From Candidatus Manganitrophaceae bacterium (lineage in GTDB: Bacteria; Nitrospirota; Nitrospiria; SBBL01; Manganitrophaceae), in contig JACQEZ010000020.1 of NCBI GenBank assembly GCA_016200325.1, forward strand, positions 1-64,000: a stretch of DNA of 64,000 nucleotides, given 5' to 3'. A model generated the notes under the pieces. That model searched no databases. It saw only the letters and a program-made list of their open reading frames with translations, and had not been told where the DNA came from. Below, one piece after another: positions 31,595 through 41,051 of this stretch. The stretch's first letter is position 1. Every line of letters begins with the position of its first letter. Made by a program: the position numbers and the translations under genes.

Positions 31595-33784
31595 TTAACC
31601 GATCTCCTTTTTGACGAGGATCTCTCTCGGTTTCCCGCCGCTCGCCGGTCCGATCACCCCATCCTCTTCCATCATTTCGATCATCCGGGCGGCACGGGGG
31701 TAACCGACGCGCATCCGCCGCTGAATGAAAGAGGCGGATGCCTGACCGGTTGAGATGACCAGCTCTCGCGCTTGTTCATAAAGTTCATCCCGTTCGTTTA
31801 AGGAAGATTCTTCCGGGGAAGGGGCCTCTTCCGAGAGGGCGGCCTCATAATGCGGAGAGGCCTGTTCCTTCACGAAGGAGGTGACCTTTTTAATCTCTTC
31901 TTCCGAGACATAGGAGCCGTGCACCCGGAGAATCTTCCCGGTGCCGGCCGAAAGATAGAGCATGTCTCCCTTTCCCAACAGCTGCTCGGCGCCGTTGGCA
32001 TCGAGGATCGTTCTGGAGTCGGTTTTGGACGAAACGCAGAAAGCGATCCGGGCCGGGAAATTCGCCTTGATCACCCCGGTGATCACATCGACCGAGGGAC
32101 GCTGGGTGGCGAGGACCAGGTGAATCCCGGCCGCGCGGGCCATCTGTGCCAGGCGGGTGATCGAATCCTCGACATCGCGCGGCGCCACCATCATCAGATC
32201 GGCCAGCTCGTCGATGAAGATCACGATATACGGCAGCGGGCCCTGCGGCTCTGGAGGGGGGGCTCCTTCCGGCGTGACCGTCTCCACCTTCGCAGGGGGG
32301 GCGCCGTTCTTGAATAATTTGTTATAGGCCTCGATGTTGCGAACCCCCTTCTCGGCGAGGAGCTGATACCGACGTTGCATCTCGGCGACCATCTTCTTGA
32401 GCGCATCGGAGGCGACTTTCGCTCGGACGATCACCGGCGCCACCAAATGAGGGATGCCGTCGTAAAGGGAGAATTCGAGCATCTTGGGATCGATCATCAA
32501 CATCTTTACTTCGGAAGGGGTTGCAGAGTAGAGAAGCGAGAGAACCATCCCGTTTAAACCGACACTCTTTCCCGACCCGGTCGAACCGGCAATCAGCAGG
32601 TGCGGCATCGTGGCGAGATCGGCGGAGACCGGATTTCCGAAGATGTCTTTTCCCAGGGCAAGACGGAGCTTCGAGCCGATCTGATTGAAGGGGGCCGAAG
32701 AGAGAATTTCTTTTAAGATCACTTCTTCCCGAATGTTGTTTGGAATTTCGATCCCGACTGTCGATTTTCCGGGAAGGGGGGCGACGATGCGGACCTGCAT
32801 CGCCTTCATCGCCAGGGCGAGGTCATCCGAGAGGTTGGTGATTCGATTGAGCTTGATGCCGGGGGCCGGCTCGAATTCGAACATCGTGACCACCGGCCCG
32901 GGATGAACCTGCGTCACCTTCCCTTCGACATCGAAATCCAGCAGCTTTCTCTCCAGGATGTGGGATTGGGCGACCCACTCTTCTTCGCTCATCCGTTTGG
33001 ACGTGCTGGAAGGATCGGCTAAAAGGGAGAGGGGAGGGAGGCGATAATCTCCCTCCTCCGACCTCACAAAGGGAAAGACCTCTTGCTGCGGACGCAGGGC
33101 GATCTGGGGAGGGAGAGGGGGTTCGACCGCCGGCGTTCGGGCGATCTCCGGCTCTTTCGATGAAGGCGCGGGGGCGGTAGCGCGGCGCTTCTTTTTTCCC
33201 TGACGGATGACGATCTGCTCCCAAATCATTTGGTGTAAATCCGACGCCCGGGTCCGGATCTGCTCCAGCGCCGCGCGGGGAGAGAAGGGGGAGATCAACA
33301 TCCAGCCGAGGAGAAAGAGGAAGAAGAGGATGATATGGCTCCCGATGGCGGCGAAATAGTCGAGGAAAAACTGCGACAGCAATCGGCCGATGAGCCCGCC
33401 CCGGAAATTGGGGGAGACGGTTGATCCGAAGCCTCCCCACTCCAATTCGGCCAACGAGGCGACCGTCAAGAGGAGAAGGGCCGAGCCGGAGACACTACGC
33501 AGCGCAATCGGACCGAACCCCTCCCTGAAAAATTTGATTCCTAAAACGAGAAAGATCACCGGAAAGAGATAAGAAGCGATTCCAAACAGCTGGAAGAAGA
33601 GGTCGGAGAGGTTCGCTCCCGCCTTGCCGATGGCATTTTGAATCTGTGGATGGGTCGCGGTCGTCGAAAAAGAAATATCTTCGGGGTGATAGGTAAGGAA
33701 GCTGATCGCCAACAGAAGCCCCACGACGATCAGCAGCAGCCCGATCATTTCATCCCGATAACCGTTCGACTTATTTGACGCCAT
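31595..33784 (-). CDS. ftsK: DNA translocase FtsK/SpoIIIE
   Basis: Protein of 729 aa. Four membrane helices occupy ~12-180; a charged linker follows, then the motor domain (~280-660) with Walker A GSTGSGKS, Walker B IVIFIDELADL and ATQRPSVDVITG, and the C-terminal gamma winged helix (~665-729, QRRMRVGYPRAARMIEMME). It pumps chromosome DNA during division and activates XerCD at dif. The linker is short compared with E. coli FtsK, like SpoIIIE. The true start is the ATG at 33784 (AAGGT precedes it); the frame upstream overlaps RNase J and is a shadow. Confidence 0.92.
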   Translation of the reverse strand: MASNKSNGYRDEMIGLLLIVVGLLLAISFLTYHPEDISFSTTATHPQIQNAIGKAGANLSDLFFQLFGIASYLFPVIFLVLGIKFFREGFGPIALRSVSGSALLLLTVASLAELEWGGFGSTVSPNFRGGLIGRLLSQFFLDYFAAIGSHIILFFLFLLGWMLISPFSPRAALEQIRTRASDLHQMIWEQIVIRQGKKKRRATAPAPSSKEPEIARTPAVEPPLPPQIALRPQQEVFPFVRSEEGDYRLPPLSLLADPSSTSKRMSEEEWVAQSHILERKLLDFDVEGKVTQVHPGPVVTMFEFEPAPGIKLNRITNLSDDLALAMKAMQVRIVAPLPGKSTVGIEIPNNIREEVILKEILSSAPFNQIGSKLRLALGKDIFGNPVSADLATMPHLLIAGSTGSGKSVGLNGMVLSLLYSATPSEVKMLMIDPKMLEFSLYDGIPHLVAPVIVRAKVASDALKKMVAEMQRRYQLLAEKGVRNIEAYNKLFKNGAPPAKVETVTPEGAPPPEPQGPLPYIVIFIDELADLMMVAPRDVEDSITRLAQMARAAGIHLVLATQRPSVDVITGVIKANFPARIAFCVSSKTDSRTILDANGAEQLLGKGDMLYLSAGTGKILRVHGSYVSEEEIKKVTSFVKEQASPHYEAALSEEAPSPEESSLNERDELYEQARELVISTGQASASFIQRRMRVGYPRAARMIEMMEEDGVIGPASGGKPREILVKKEIG

Positions 33785-33828
33785 AGGGACCTTGCGCGCG
33801 GCGCGCCTTTTGGAGCGTGGTTGAAGCG

Positions 33829-35562
33829 TTAGATGACGATGACGTTGGGGATGATCATTGGATATCGGTTCATTTTCTTGGAGATGAGTTTCTTTACGGT
33901 CTGGCGGATCTTTGTCTCCATCCCTTCTTTCAGGTCGGCGGTTAACTCCGAGCCCCAGATCGGGTCGGTCTCCATGTCGGAGAGAAGGGCGCGGAGGGAG
34001 GCCTCCATCTCCTTCCAGAGAGGGTGAGGCTCGCCGCCTTGGGAAGTAAATCCACGGGAGAGGAGCGTGGGGCCCGACCGGATCTTTCTCCCTTCTTTTT
34101 CGAGGGTGACCGTCACGATGACCATTCCGTCGGAGCCGAGGTGCCGCCGGTCCTTCAAAACCGATTGTTCCACGTCGCCGATCCCTTTCCCGTCGATATA
34201 AATCCGTCCGGAGGGAATCGTCTTTCCTTTTTCGCATCTCCCCGGCCGGAGCAGAATTTCGTCGCCGTCTTCGACCACCAAAATATGTCCCGGTTCGATC
34301 CCCGCTTTCGAAGCGAGCGCGGCATGGGAGATCAGCTGCCGATACTCTCCATGGATCGGGATAAAGAATTCGGGCCGAATCCACTCGATCATCTTTTTCT
34401 GCTCCTCACGGCTGGCATGGCCGGAGACATGGACCGGCGCAATCTTTTCATGCAGCACGCGGGCCCCTTTTCTAAAAAGGTGGTTAATCACGTGGGAGAT
34501 GTCTTCCTCATTTCCGGGAATGACCCTCGCCGATAAGATAACCGTGTCACCCGGTTTGATCTGAATCTGTTTGTGATCGTCGGTCGCCATCCGGTAGAGC
34601 GCCGACATCGGCTCTCCTTGGCTTCCGGTGGTGATCAGGACCACCTCTCCATCGGGGGTATGGCCGAGGTCGTCGATCGGCGCGATCTGGTCGAGGGGGA
34701 AGGAGAGGTACCCGAGTTCCCTCGCAATCCGGACGTTGTCGATCATGCTCCGTCCGGCCAGGAAAATTTTCCGTCCCCGGCGGCTGGCAATCTGAGCGAT
34801 CTGGTCGATCCGGTGGATGTTCGAAGAGAAGGTCGCGATGATGATCCGCCCTTCCGCCTCGCCAAAGAGTTTTTCAAAGTTCTCGCCGACGCGGCTCTCC
34901 GATCCAGTGTGCCCCTCCCGCTCGGCATTGGTGCTGTCGGAGAAGAGGGCGAGAACCCCCTTTTCGCCATACTCCTTGAATCGGTCACTGTCGAAATAGC
35001 TTCCGCCGACCGGCGTGGGATCAATCTTAAAGTCTCCGGTATGAATAACGCATCCGACCGGGGTGGTGATGGCGTAGGCAACGCTGTCGACCACGCTGTG
35101 TGTCACGCTGATCGGCTCGATGCAAAACGGCCCGACAAAGATCGGCTCTCTCGGTTTAATCGAAATCAGACGGGGGGTGATCGGCGACCCATCTTCCCGC
35201 CGGAAAAGTTCCGACCGATGCTCTTTCAATTTTTCCGAAACAAAGCCGAGGGTCAGCGGGGTTCCATAAATCGGGACATCCATCTCCCGGAGAAGATAGG
35301 GAACCGCACCGATATGATCCTCGTGCCCATGGGTCAGAAAAATGCCGAGGACCTTTTTATTCGGATCAAAGAGGGAAGAGAAATCGGGGATGACGATATC
35401 GACGCCCAACATATCGTTCTTGGGGAACATCAATCCGACATCGACCAGCACGACCGAGCCTTCGTATTCGAAGGTCATCATATTCATGCCGATCTCCCCC
35501 AAGCCTCCCAGCGGGACGACATGGAGAGGGTGAACGGTCTTTTCTATTTGTTCTTGCGACAT
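33829..35562 (-). CDS. rnj: Ribonuclease J
   Basis: Protein of 577 aa of the metallo-beta-lactamase/beta-CASP family. The metal motif is H78-G-H80-E-D82-H83; later come V-I-H-T-G-D-F-K-I-D, a beta-CASP segment with F-S-S-N-I-H-R, and H-V-S-G-H-A and I-P-I-H-G-E-Y-R, all diagnostic. It combines 5'-3' exonuclease and endonuclease activity in mRNA turnover and rRNA processing. Length fits RNase J1/J2 (~555-600). It lies between rsmA and ftsK on the minus strand. No second copy is in the window. Confidence 0.92.
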   Translation of the reverse strand: MSQEQIEKTVHPLHVVPLGGLGEIGMNMMTFEYEGSVVLVDVGLMFPKNDMLGVDIVIPDFSSLFDPNKKVLGIFLTHGHEDHIGAVPYLLREMDVPIYGTPLTLGFVSEKLKEHRSELFRREDGSPITPRLISIKPREPIFVGPFCIEPISVTHSVVDSVAYAITTPVGCVIHTGDFKIDPTPVGGSYFDSDRFKEYGEKGVLALFSDSTNAEREGHTGSESRVGENFEKLFGEAEGRIIIATFSSNIHRIDQIAQIASRRGRKIFLAGRSMIDNVRIARELGYLSFPLDQIAPIDDLGHTPDGEVVLITTGSQGEPMSALYRMATDDHKQIQIKPGDTVILSARVIPGNEEDISHVINHLFRKGARVLHEKIAPVHVSGHASREEQKKMIEWIRPEFFIPIHGEYRQLISHAALASKAGIEPGHILVVEDGDEILLRPGRCEKGKTIPSGRIYIDGKGIGDVEQSVLKDRRHLGSDGMVIVTVTLEKEGRKIRSGPTLLSRGFTSQGGEPHPLWKEMEASLRALLSDMETDPIWGSELTADLKEGMETKIRQTVKKLISKKMNRYPMIIPNVIVI

Positions 35563-35601
35563 CAGTTTTCTCGAATAGGGAATATAGCATAAATCGCCTT
35601 C

Positions 35602-36441
35602 TTAATCAATCAAACGATCTCCCAAACGATCTCCCAAACGATCTCCGAAAGAGTCGTCCAAAGTGTCAGCCAGCGAAGCGAATTCGGCGAGCGAGAGGGT
35701 CTCCCCGCGGCGGCCCGGATCAATCCCGATTTTTCTCAGCGCCGCTTCCACCCGATCTCTTCGAAAGCCGGCATTTTCGAGGGCGTTGGCGAGCCGTTTT
35801 CGCCGGTGTCCGAATGCCCCCCGGACGATGCGGACAAATTGTGCTTCGTTCCGAAGGGGAACCCGTGTTTCGGAGAGCGGATGGAGGAGGATCACCGAAG
35901 AGTCGACCTCGGGGCGGGGACGAAAACAGCCTCTCGAAACATGAAAGGCGATCCGAACGTCGGCATACAGCTGAACCAGAACCGACAGAACGCCGTAGTT
36001 TTTATTTCCCTCCGCGGAGACCAAGCGCTCGGCGACCTCTCTTTGAAGCATCAATACCATTTTGGAGATCCGGCGGCGCTCCTCCAGGAGGCGGAACAGC
36101 AGGGGGGTGGAGAGGTAGTAGGGAAGGTTGGCGACCACTTTAAAGGGGGCGGGGAGCTGCTCAAAGGGGTATTGAAGCGCATCGGCCTGGACCAGCTTGA
36201 GATGCGGAGCGGGGAATGCCTGTTGGAGCATCCCGACTAAAAGAGGATCGATTTCGATGGCGAGGAGCGCCGCACCCCGCTCCAGGAGTCCCTTCGTCAA
36301 ACTGCCCCGGCCCGGGCCGATCTCGACCACCTGTTCGCCCGGCTGAATCTCGGCCGCATCGAGAATCTTTCTCTGGATGTTCGGATCGATCAGGAAGTTT
36401 TGGCCCCACGCCTTCCGGGGGCGGGGAAGGGGTCGGTTCAT
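35602..36441 (-). CDS. rsmA: 16S rRNA (adenine1518-N6/1519-N6)-dimethyltransferase RsmA/KsgA
   Basis: Protein of 279 aa. SAM-binding motif I is V-E-I-G-P-G-R-G-S-L-T; motif IV is V-V-A-N-L-P-Y-Y-L-S-T-P; the N-terminus A-W-G-Q-N-F-L-I-D is family-typical. It dimethylates two adjacent adenines near the 3' end of 16S rRNA. The extreme C-terminus is odd: a 12-bp unit repeats three times and adds the amino acids G-D-R-L repeatedly after D-S-F. The start overlaps the pdxA stop by 4 bp (ATGA), so rsmA follows pdxA in one transcript, as in many bacteria. Confidence 0.92.
   Translation of the reverse strand: MNRPLPRPRKAWGQNFLIDPNIQRKILDAAEIQPGEQVVEIGPGRGSLTKGLLERGAALLAIEIDPLLVGMLQQAFPAPHLKLVQADALQYPFEQLPAPFKVVANLPYYLSTPLLFRLLEERRRISKMVLMLQREVAERLVSAEGNKNYGVLSVLVQLYADVRIAFHVSRGCFRPRPEVDSSVILLHPLSETRVPLRNEAQFVRIVRGAFGHRRKRLANALENAGFRRDRVEAALRKIGIDPGRRGETLSLAEFASLADTLDDSFGDRLGDRLGDRLID
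35612..35647. repeat. Three 12-bp tandem repeats in the 3' end of rsmA
   Basis: AAACGATCTCCC occurs twice in succession, then AAACGATCTCCG. Read on the minus strand it encodes (G-D-R-L)n at the very C-terminus of RsmA. The third copy differs in one base. Such perfect in-frame repeats are prone to slippage, so the tail length may vary between strains. Confidence 0.85.
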
Positions 36442-37448
36442 CGGTGTGGGCGGCGACCGGTTTGGGCCATTGCAGCGGCCAACCGAAGCGCCTCTTTCAA
36501 GCTTCCCGGGTCGGCAATCCCTTTGCCTGCGATGTCATAGGCGGTGCCGTGGTCGACCGAGGTTCTCACAAAAGGAAGACCGATGGTGACGTTGACGGCA
36601 TTGCCGAAGGCGAGGAGCTTGATCGGGATCAGCGCTTGATCGTGAAAGAGGGAGACGGCGGCATCGAATCGGCCGATCTTCAACTGGTAAAAAAGGGTGT
36701 CGGCCGGATAAGGACCGGACGCGTCGATTCCCTCCCGGCGGGCCGTCTCCACCGCCGGGACGACCTCCCGCTTCTCTTCATCGCCGAAGAGACCCCGCTC
36801 GCCGGCGTGCGGATTGAGCGCGGTGACGGCGATCCTCGGCGTCTCAATCCCGAAATCGCGTTTCATCGATTGATCGGTGAGGCGGAGGGCATCGAGAATC
36901 ATCTCTTTTTGAAGCGTTGCAATCGCCTCTCGGAGGGCGAGATGAATCGTCGTCAAGGTGATCTTCAATCCGCCGCCGACCATCATCATCGCGAACTTCT
37001 CGCTCTTGGCGAGGTCGGCGAGGAATTCGGTATGCCCGGGAAAGGCGAAACCGATCGCCTTCATCCCCTCTTTATTGATCGGCGCGGTGGTGATGCCGTC
37101 GATCTCCCCGCGCAGCGCCATCTCGGCCCCTCGCGTGATCGCCTGAAGCGCGGCGCGCGCCGCAGCGGGATGCGGTTTTCCATGTTCCAGCGGCGCGAGC
37201 GGTTTTTCTCCGATGTCTAAAACCTCGACGACCCCCTCCTCAAAGCGGGCCTCCGAGAGCGATGTGATCGGGCGGATCGAAAGGGCCGGCGCGAAACGGG
37301 CCGCCGCCTCCGACATCCAACGCGCATCTCCGATGACGAGCCTCCGACAGAGATCGTAGAGTCCTTTTTCCTGTAAACCTTTGACGATCACCTCCGGGCC
37401 GATCCCGCATGGATCGCCCATTGTGATGGCGATGACAGGCTTTATCAT
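36438..37448 (-). CDS. pdxA: 4-hydroxythreonine-4-phosphate dehydrogenase PdxA
   Basis: Protein of 336 aa, a normal length. It starts KPVIAITMGDPCGIGPEVIVKGL and includes T-T-A-P-I-N-K-E-G, the metal-binding P-G-H-T-E-F-L-A, N-P-H-A-G-E-x-G-L-F-G and S-L-F-H-D-Q-A-L-I-P-x-K, all conserved. It oxidises 4-phosphohydroxy-L-threonine in vitamin B6 biosynthesis, using NAD and a divalent metal. Cytoplasmic. The ATG at 37448 is chosen over in-frame codons further upstream because the homologous region starts there. It overlaps rsmA by four bases and lies 13 bp after the CDF transporter gene. Confidence 0.92.
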   Translation of the reverse strand: MIKPVIAITMGDPCGIGPEVIVKGLQEKGLYDLCRRLVIGDARWMSEAAARFAPALSIRPITSLSEARFEEGVVEVLDIGEKPLAPLEHGKPHPAAARAALQAITRGAEMALRGEIDGITTAPINKEGMKAIGFAFPGHTEFLADLAKSEKFAMMMVGGGLKITLTTIHLALREAIATLQKEMILDALRLTDQSMKRDFGIETPRIAVTALNPHAGERGLFGDEEKREVVPAVETARREGIDASGPYPADTLFYQLKIGRFDAAVSLFHDQALIPIKLLAFGNAVNVTIGLPFVRTSVDHGTAYDIAGKGIADPGSLKEALRLAAAMAQTGRRPHR

Positions 37449-37461
37449 AACAGCGTCCCTT

Positions 37462-38352
37462 TCAATCATTCTCAAGCTGCGGCAGGTGCGGCTCCAAGTG
37501 GACGACGACCTCGATGACATCGGTAAACTGCTTCATGATCTCCGCTTCAACCCGATGGGCGAGGACGTGGGCCTTTTCAAGATGCATGTGGGGATGAACA
37601 TGGATGTGCAGATCGACGTAGATGTGGTTGATCCCGCCGCGTGTTCGGACGGCGTGGCACTCTTCAATCCCGTCGATCTGTATCACCAGGTCGTGGATCT
37701 CCTGCGGGTGGATCCGCGAATAGTCGGTTAGAACCTTGGAGCTCTCCATTAGAATTTGCATTCCGACCTTCCCGATGATGAACGCAATGACCACCCCGAC
37801 CAATGGATCGAGAATCGGGTAGCCGGCCCAACCGGCGGCGAGGCTGGCGATCACCGACAAGGAGGAGAAGACATCACTTTTGGTATGGAACGAGTCGGCG
37901 ATGAGGATTTCGCTTTTGAGGAGGACCCCTTGCCGTTTTTCCCACCGACTGACGACGATATTCAATAGGATGGTGAGAAGCATGATGACGAAGCTGGCCG
38001 AAGTGATCTCCGGCATCGTTCCATCTTGAAACCGGGCATAGCTGCTTTTGAGAATTTCCAAACAGCCCAAGAAAAGAAAGACGGAGATACAAAACGAAGC
38101 GAACGTCTCGAATTTGCGATGTCCATAGGGATGCTCGTCGTCGGGGGGACGGGAAGCGAAATAGATCCCGATCAGGCCGATCACATTGGAGGCCGCATCG
38201 AGAAAGGAGTGAAAGCCGTCGGCCTGCATGCTGATCGAATGGCTGGAGTAGCCCCAGATCGATTTCGCGAGGGCGGTTAGAAGATTCAGGCCGAGGGTCA
38301 CAAGGAGGATCTTTTTGACCGGCTGGTAGTGGACGTCAGGAATACTTGGCAT
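37462..38352 (-). CDS. Cation diffusion facilitator (CDF) family efflux transporter
   Basis: Protein of 296 aa with six predicted membrane helices in its first ~210 residues and a cytoplasmic C-terminal domain (~215-296). The metal site of helix 2 is Q-A-D-G-F-H-S-F-L-D-A (H-x3-D) and the helix 5 site is I-A-D-S-F-H-T-K-S-D (D-x3-H-x3-D). The C-terminal domain has several H-x-H segments (Y-V-D-L-H-I-H-V-H-P-H). CDF proteins exchange Zn, Co, Fe or Mn for protons. The helix 2/5 motifs (D/H set) fit a Mn- or Fe-type or mixed-metal subgroup, not settled from sequence. It lies 6 bp after a sensor kinase gene. Confidence 0.88.
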   Translation of the reverse strand: MPSIPDVHYQPVKKILLVTLGLNLLTALAKSIWGYSSHSISMQADGFHSFLDAASNVIGLIGIYFASRPPDDEHPYGHRKFETFASFCISVFLFLGCLEILKSSYARFQDGTMPEITSASFVIMLLTILLNIVVSRWEKRQGVLLKSEILIADSFHTKSDVFSSLSVIASLAAGWAGYPILDPLVGVVIAFIIGKVGMQILMESSKVLTDYSRIHPQEIHDLVIQIDGIEECHAVRTRGGINHIYVDLHIHVHPHMHLEKAHVLAHRVEAEIMKQFTDVIEVVVHLEPHLPQLEND

Positions 38353-38358
38353 GGCCTA

Positions 38359-40893
38359 TCACGAGGGGGAAGACTCGGTCTCACGAGGCTGATGTTCTGC
38401 AATCGGCAGGGTGAAGTAAAACGTTGCCCCCTGTCCGGGCCTGCTCTCGCACCAAATTCTTCCGCTGAGATGGTTGATGATTTCACGGCAGATCGCAAGT
38501 CCCAACCCGGTCCCTTTCGGAAGCCCCTTTTCGGGCCGCGCCACTTGATAAAATTTGTTGAAAATCTTGTTCGCTTCATTAGAGGGAAGGCCGATGCCGG
38601 TATCGCGAACCCCGGTGAGAATTTCCCGGTCGTTCGATCGTTTTGCAAAAACGACCACCTGACCCTTCTCGGTGAATTTAATCGCGTTTGAAAGGAGGTT
38701 GTTCAGGACCTGGATGAGATGATCCCGATCTCCTTGCACCGGCGGCAGGTCGACTTCCGTTTCCACCCGCAGGTCGATCTTTTTGGAATCGACCAGAGAG
38801 TGGGTCGCTTTAACGGTGGTATCGATCAACTCCGCCAGATCGAGCGGTTCTATGTTCCAAGCGATCTTTCCCGCTTCGATTTTAGAGAGATCGAGGACAT
38901 CGTTGATCAGCCGAATGAGCCGGTCGGACTCTTGATTGATAATCTGCAGAAACTCCCGCTCTTTTTCCGCGCTGATGTCGTCATAAGAGAGGAGGATCTC
39001 GATAAATCCTTTAATCGACGTCAGCGGGGTTCGGAACTCATGTGAGACCTTTGAAACGAAGTCGGATTTCAGCTGGTCGACCTTTTTGGTCTCTTCATAA
39101 AGCCGGATGTTCTCGACCGCCACGCCGATTTGATTTCCGATCGCCGCCAACAGTCCGAGGTCTTGATTGATGAGCGCGGCGGGGGTCTGATCGAAAAGGG
39201 TCAAGGTCCCGAGGATGTTTCCCTTTGAGCGAATCGGGATCGTTACAAAATTCGGAAAAGAGATTCCGTTGAATGGGATTTCTTCCAACGATTCGCCGAA
39301 AGAGGAGATCGCCGCCCCTTTCTCGATGACGTGACGGAAGAGAATGTCGCTGTCTTTGCGCCGCTGGTTGGGATTCTCGCCATAGAGCGGAAGACCTCTT
39401 GAAGAGATCAGAAGCAGCGGGCCTTTGGCCTCTTCAAGCAGATGGATAATTCCTCCCTTCATGCCGAAGATGGTTAAAACGGTGGAGAGGGCCTCATCGA
39501 GCAGCTCTTTTAAATTGAGCGATTTACTCAGCGTGGATGCAATCGTGTAAAGGGCGGAGAGCTCCCGGTTCTTCGCCGCCAGATCCTGTGTTCGCTGCGC
39601 TACTTTCTGCTCCAGCTGCGTATACGACTCCTTAATTTTGGCCGCCATTTCGTTAAAGTCGGAGGCGAGATCCTCAATCTCATCCCCCGTCCGGATGTCG
39701 AGCGGCTCTTGAAGCGCTCCATGGGCAATCTGTTTGGTTCCCTTCTGGAGCTGCTTGATCGGCTGGACCAGCCGCCCGGTGGTGTAGGAGATGAAAAAGG
39801 CGAGCATCCCCATGCCGAGGAGGCCCGACCCTGCAACCCATCCGAGGAGGGTTTGAATCGGTGCATACGTTTCCTGTGGATCCTGGCTGGTGAAGATATA
39901 CCACCGATGGTTGCCGAAGCTTCCTTGAACGGCGCCGGGGACGATCACCGGAGCGAAGCCGTTGATCGAGCGTTGTCCCGGATAATGAACGTCGGCCAGG
40001 CTGGTTCCCCACCCCGGCTGCCCCCGCGTAATCTCTTGAATCAGCTCGGGGCGGAGGGTGTGGTTTTTGACGAGAAAGATCGGACAAAAGAGGAGATTTC
40101 CGTCCGATCCGGCGAGCATCGTATGGTCGGTCTTCGTCAGCTTCACCTGGGTGACCAGCTCGAAGAAGTTTTTCACCGACTGCACCATCAAGAGGACGCC
40201 GATCGGACGCTTTCCCTGGGCGCTGTATATGGGAGTGGCGATGGAAAGGGTGTACATCTCAGGGACATTTTTAAAAGGCGTTACCATCTCGATGTCGGAA
40301 ATATACTCGCGGCCTTCCGAGGCGCTGAAGATCTCCTTCCACCAGGCTTGATCTCCGAAGTAAATTTCTTTCGGCTCATCGGTCGCCGCGACAACAATTC
40401 CGTTTTGGTCGATAATGAGCGTGCCGAGATCTTCGTCCGTCCGCGCCGGTTTGAGATGAAAGGTCTTCAGGCTCCGGGATGCGGGGTTATTTAAGAGCCG
40501 CTCCGCCAAAAGAGAGTGGGGACCCTCGCTCTGCCAGGCGGTGCGGATCTGTCCGATTCGATCTTGACTCGGCTGGAGGAACGGGAGATCATAAAGGCGG
40601 CCCGATTGGTTCAGGATGTCGAGCGTATCGGAGGAAGAGGTGAGGGCGTAGGCCTCTTCGATATGATGTTCCAGTAACCGGGTGAGATTCTTGCTTGTCT
40701 CCTCCGCGGTATGTTGAAACTCCAAACCGATGTTCCTCTCGATTGCCCCTTTCCCCACAAAATAGATCACGGTCAGGCCCAACGCCCAGGTGAGGCCGGC
40801 GATAATCAGGATCGAAAAGACCATCCGGGCCTGAAAGCTGCGAGTCTGTTTCATTATGCGTGTGATCATTAACGGAGCGCTATTTCTCTTCAC
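38359..40893 (-). CDS. Membrane sensor histidine kinase (dCACHE-HAMP-GAF-HisKA-HATPase)
   Basis: Protein of up to 844 aa: TM1 (~24-47), extracytoplasmic dCACHE-like sensor (~50-345), TM2 (~350-375), HAMP (~376-430), GAF (~440-600), HisKA with H618 in K-V-S-H-E-F-R-T-P-L, and HATPase with G-T-G-L-G-L-A-I-C. No receiver domain, and no response regulator is adjacent. It closely resembles the N-terminal two-thirds of the hybrid kinase at 26979-30785 (same domain order, similar GAF wording), so the two are probably paralogues. Start uncertain: the GTG at 40893 or one of the ATG codons down to 40854. Confidence 0.85.
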   Translation of the reverse strand: MKRNSAPLMITRIMKQTRSFQARMVFSILIIAGLTWALGLTVIYFVGKGAIERNIGLEFQHTAEETSKNLTRLLEHHIEEAYALTSSSDTLDILNQSGRLYDLPFLQPSQDRIGQIRTAWQSEGPHSLLAERLLNNPASRSLKTFHLKPARTDEDLGTLIIDQNGIVVAATDEPKEIYFGDQAWWKEIFSASEGREYISDIEMVTPFKNVPEMYTLSIATPIYSAQGKRPIGVLLMVQSVKNFFELVTQVKLTKTDHTMLAGSDGNLLFCPIFLVKNHTLRPELIQEITRGQPGWGTSLADVHYPGQRSINGFAPVIVPGAVQGSFGNHRWYIFTSQDPQETYAPIQTLLGWVAGSGLLGMGMLAFFISYTTGRLVQPIKQLQKGTKQIAHGALQEPLDIRTGDEIEDLASDFNEMAAKIKESYTQLEQKVAQRTQDLAAKNRELSALYTIASTLSKSLNLKELLDEALSTVLTIFGMKGGIIHLLEEAKGPLLLISSRGLPLYGENPNQRRKDSDILFRHVIEKGAAISSFGESLEEIPFNGISFPNFVTIPIRSKGNILGTLTLFDQTPAALINQDLGLLAAIGNQIGVAVENIRLYEETKKVDQLKSDFVSKVSHEFRTPLTSIKGFIEILLSYDDISAEKEREFLQIINQESDRLIRLINDVLDLSKIEAGKIAWNIEPLDLAELIDTTVKATHSLVDSKKIDLRVETEVDLPPVQGDRDHLIQVLNNLLSNAIKFTEKGQVVVFAKRSNDREILTGVRDTGIGLPSNEANKIFNKFYQVARPEKGLPKGTGLGLAICREIINHLSGRIWCESRPGQGATFYFTLPIAEHQPRETESSPS

Positions 40894-41051
40894 GCGGGCT
40901 GTGAAGGGGTTATAAAAATGCCCTCATTCTATCATCCGACCTGTGATAAGTCAAAGATAAGTCGACAAAGAAAACAACTCAAAAAATATTGATTTATTTG
41001 AATTTAAGCGCTGATTCTGTTAGGCTTTGACCGGTTTCGCGGGAGAGGTTT

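Noticed and set aside
34573-35592. Plus-strand frame of 339 codons antisense to ribonuclease J
   Set aside because: No ribosome-binding site or recognisable domain; the opposite strand has all RNase J motifs.
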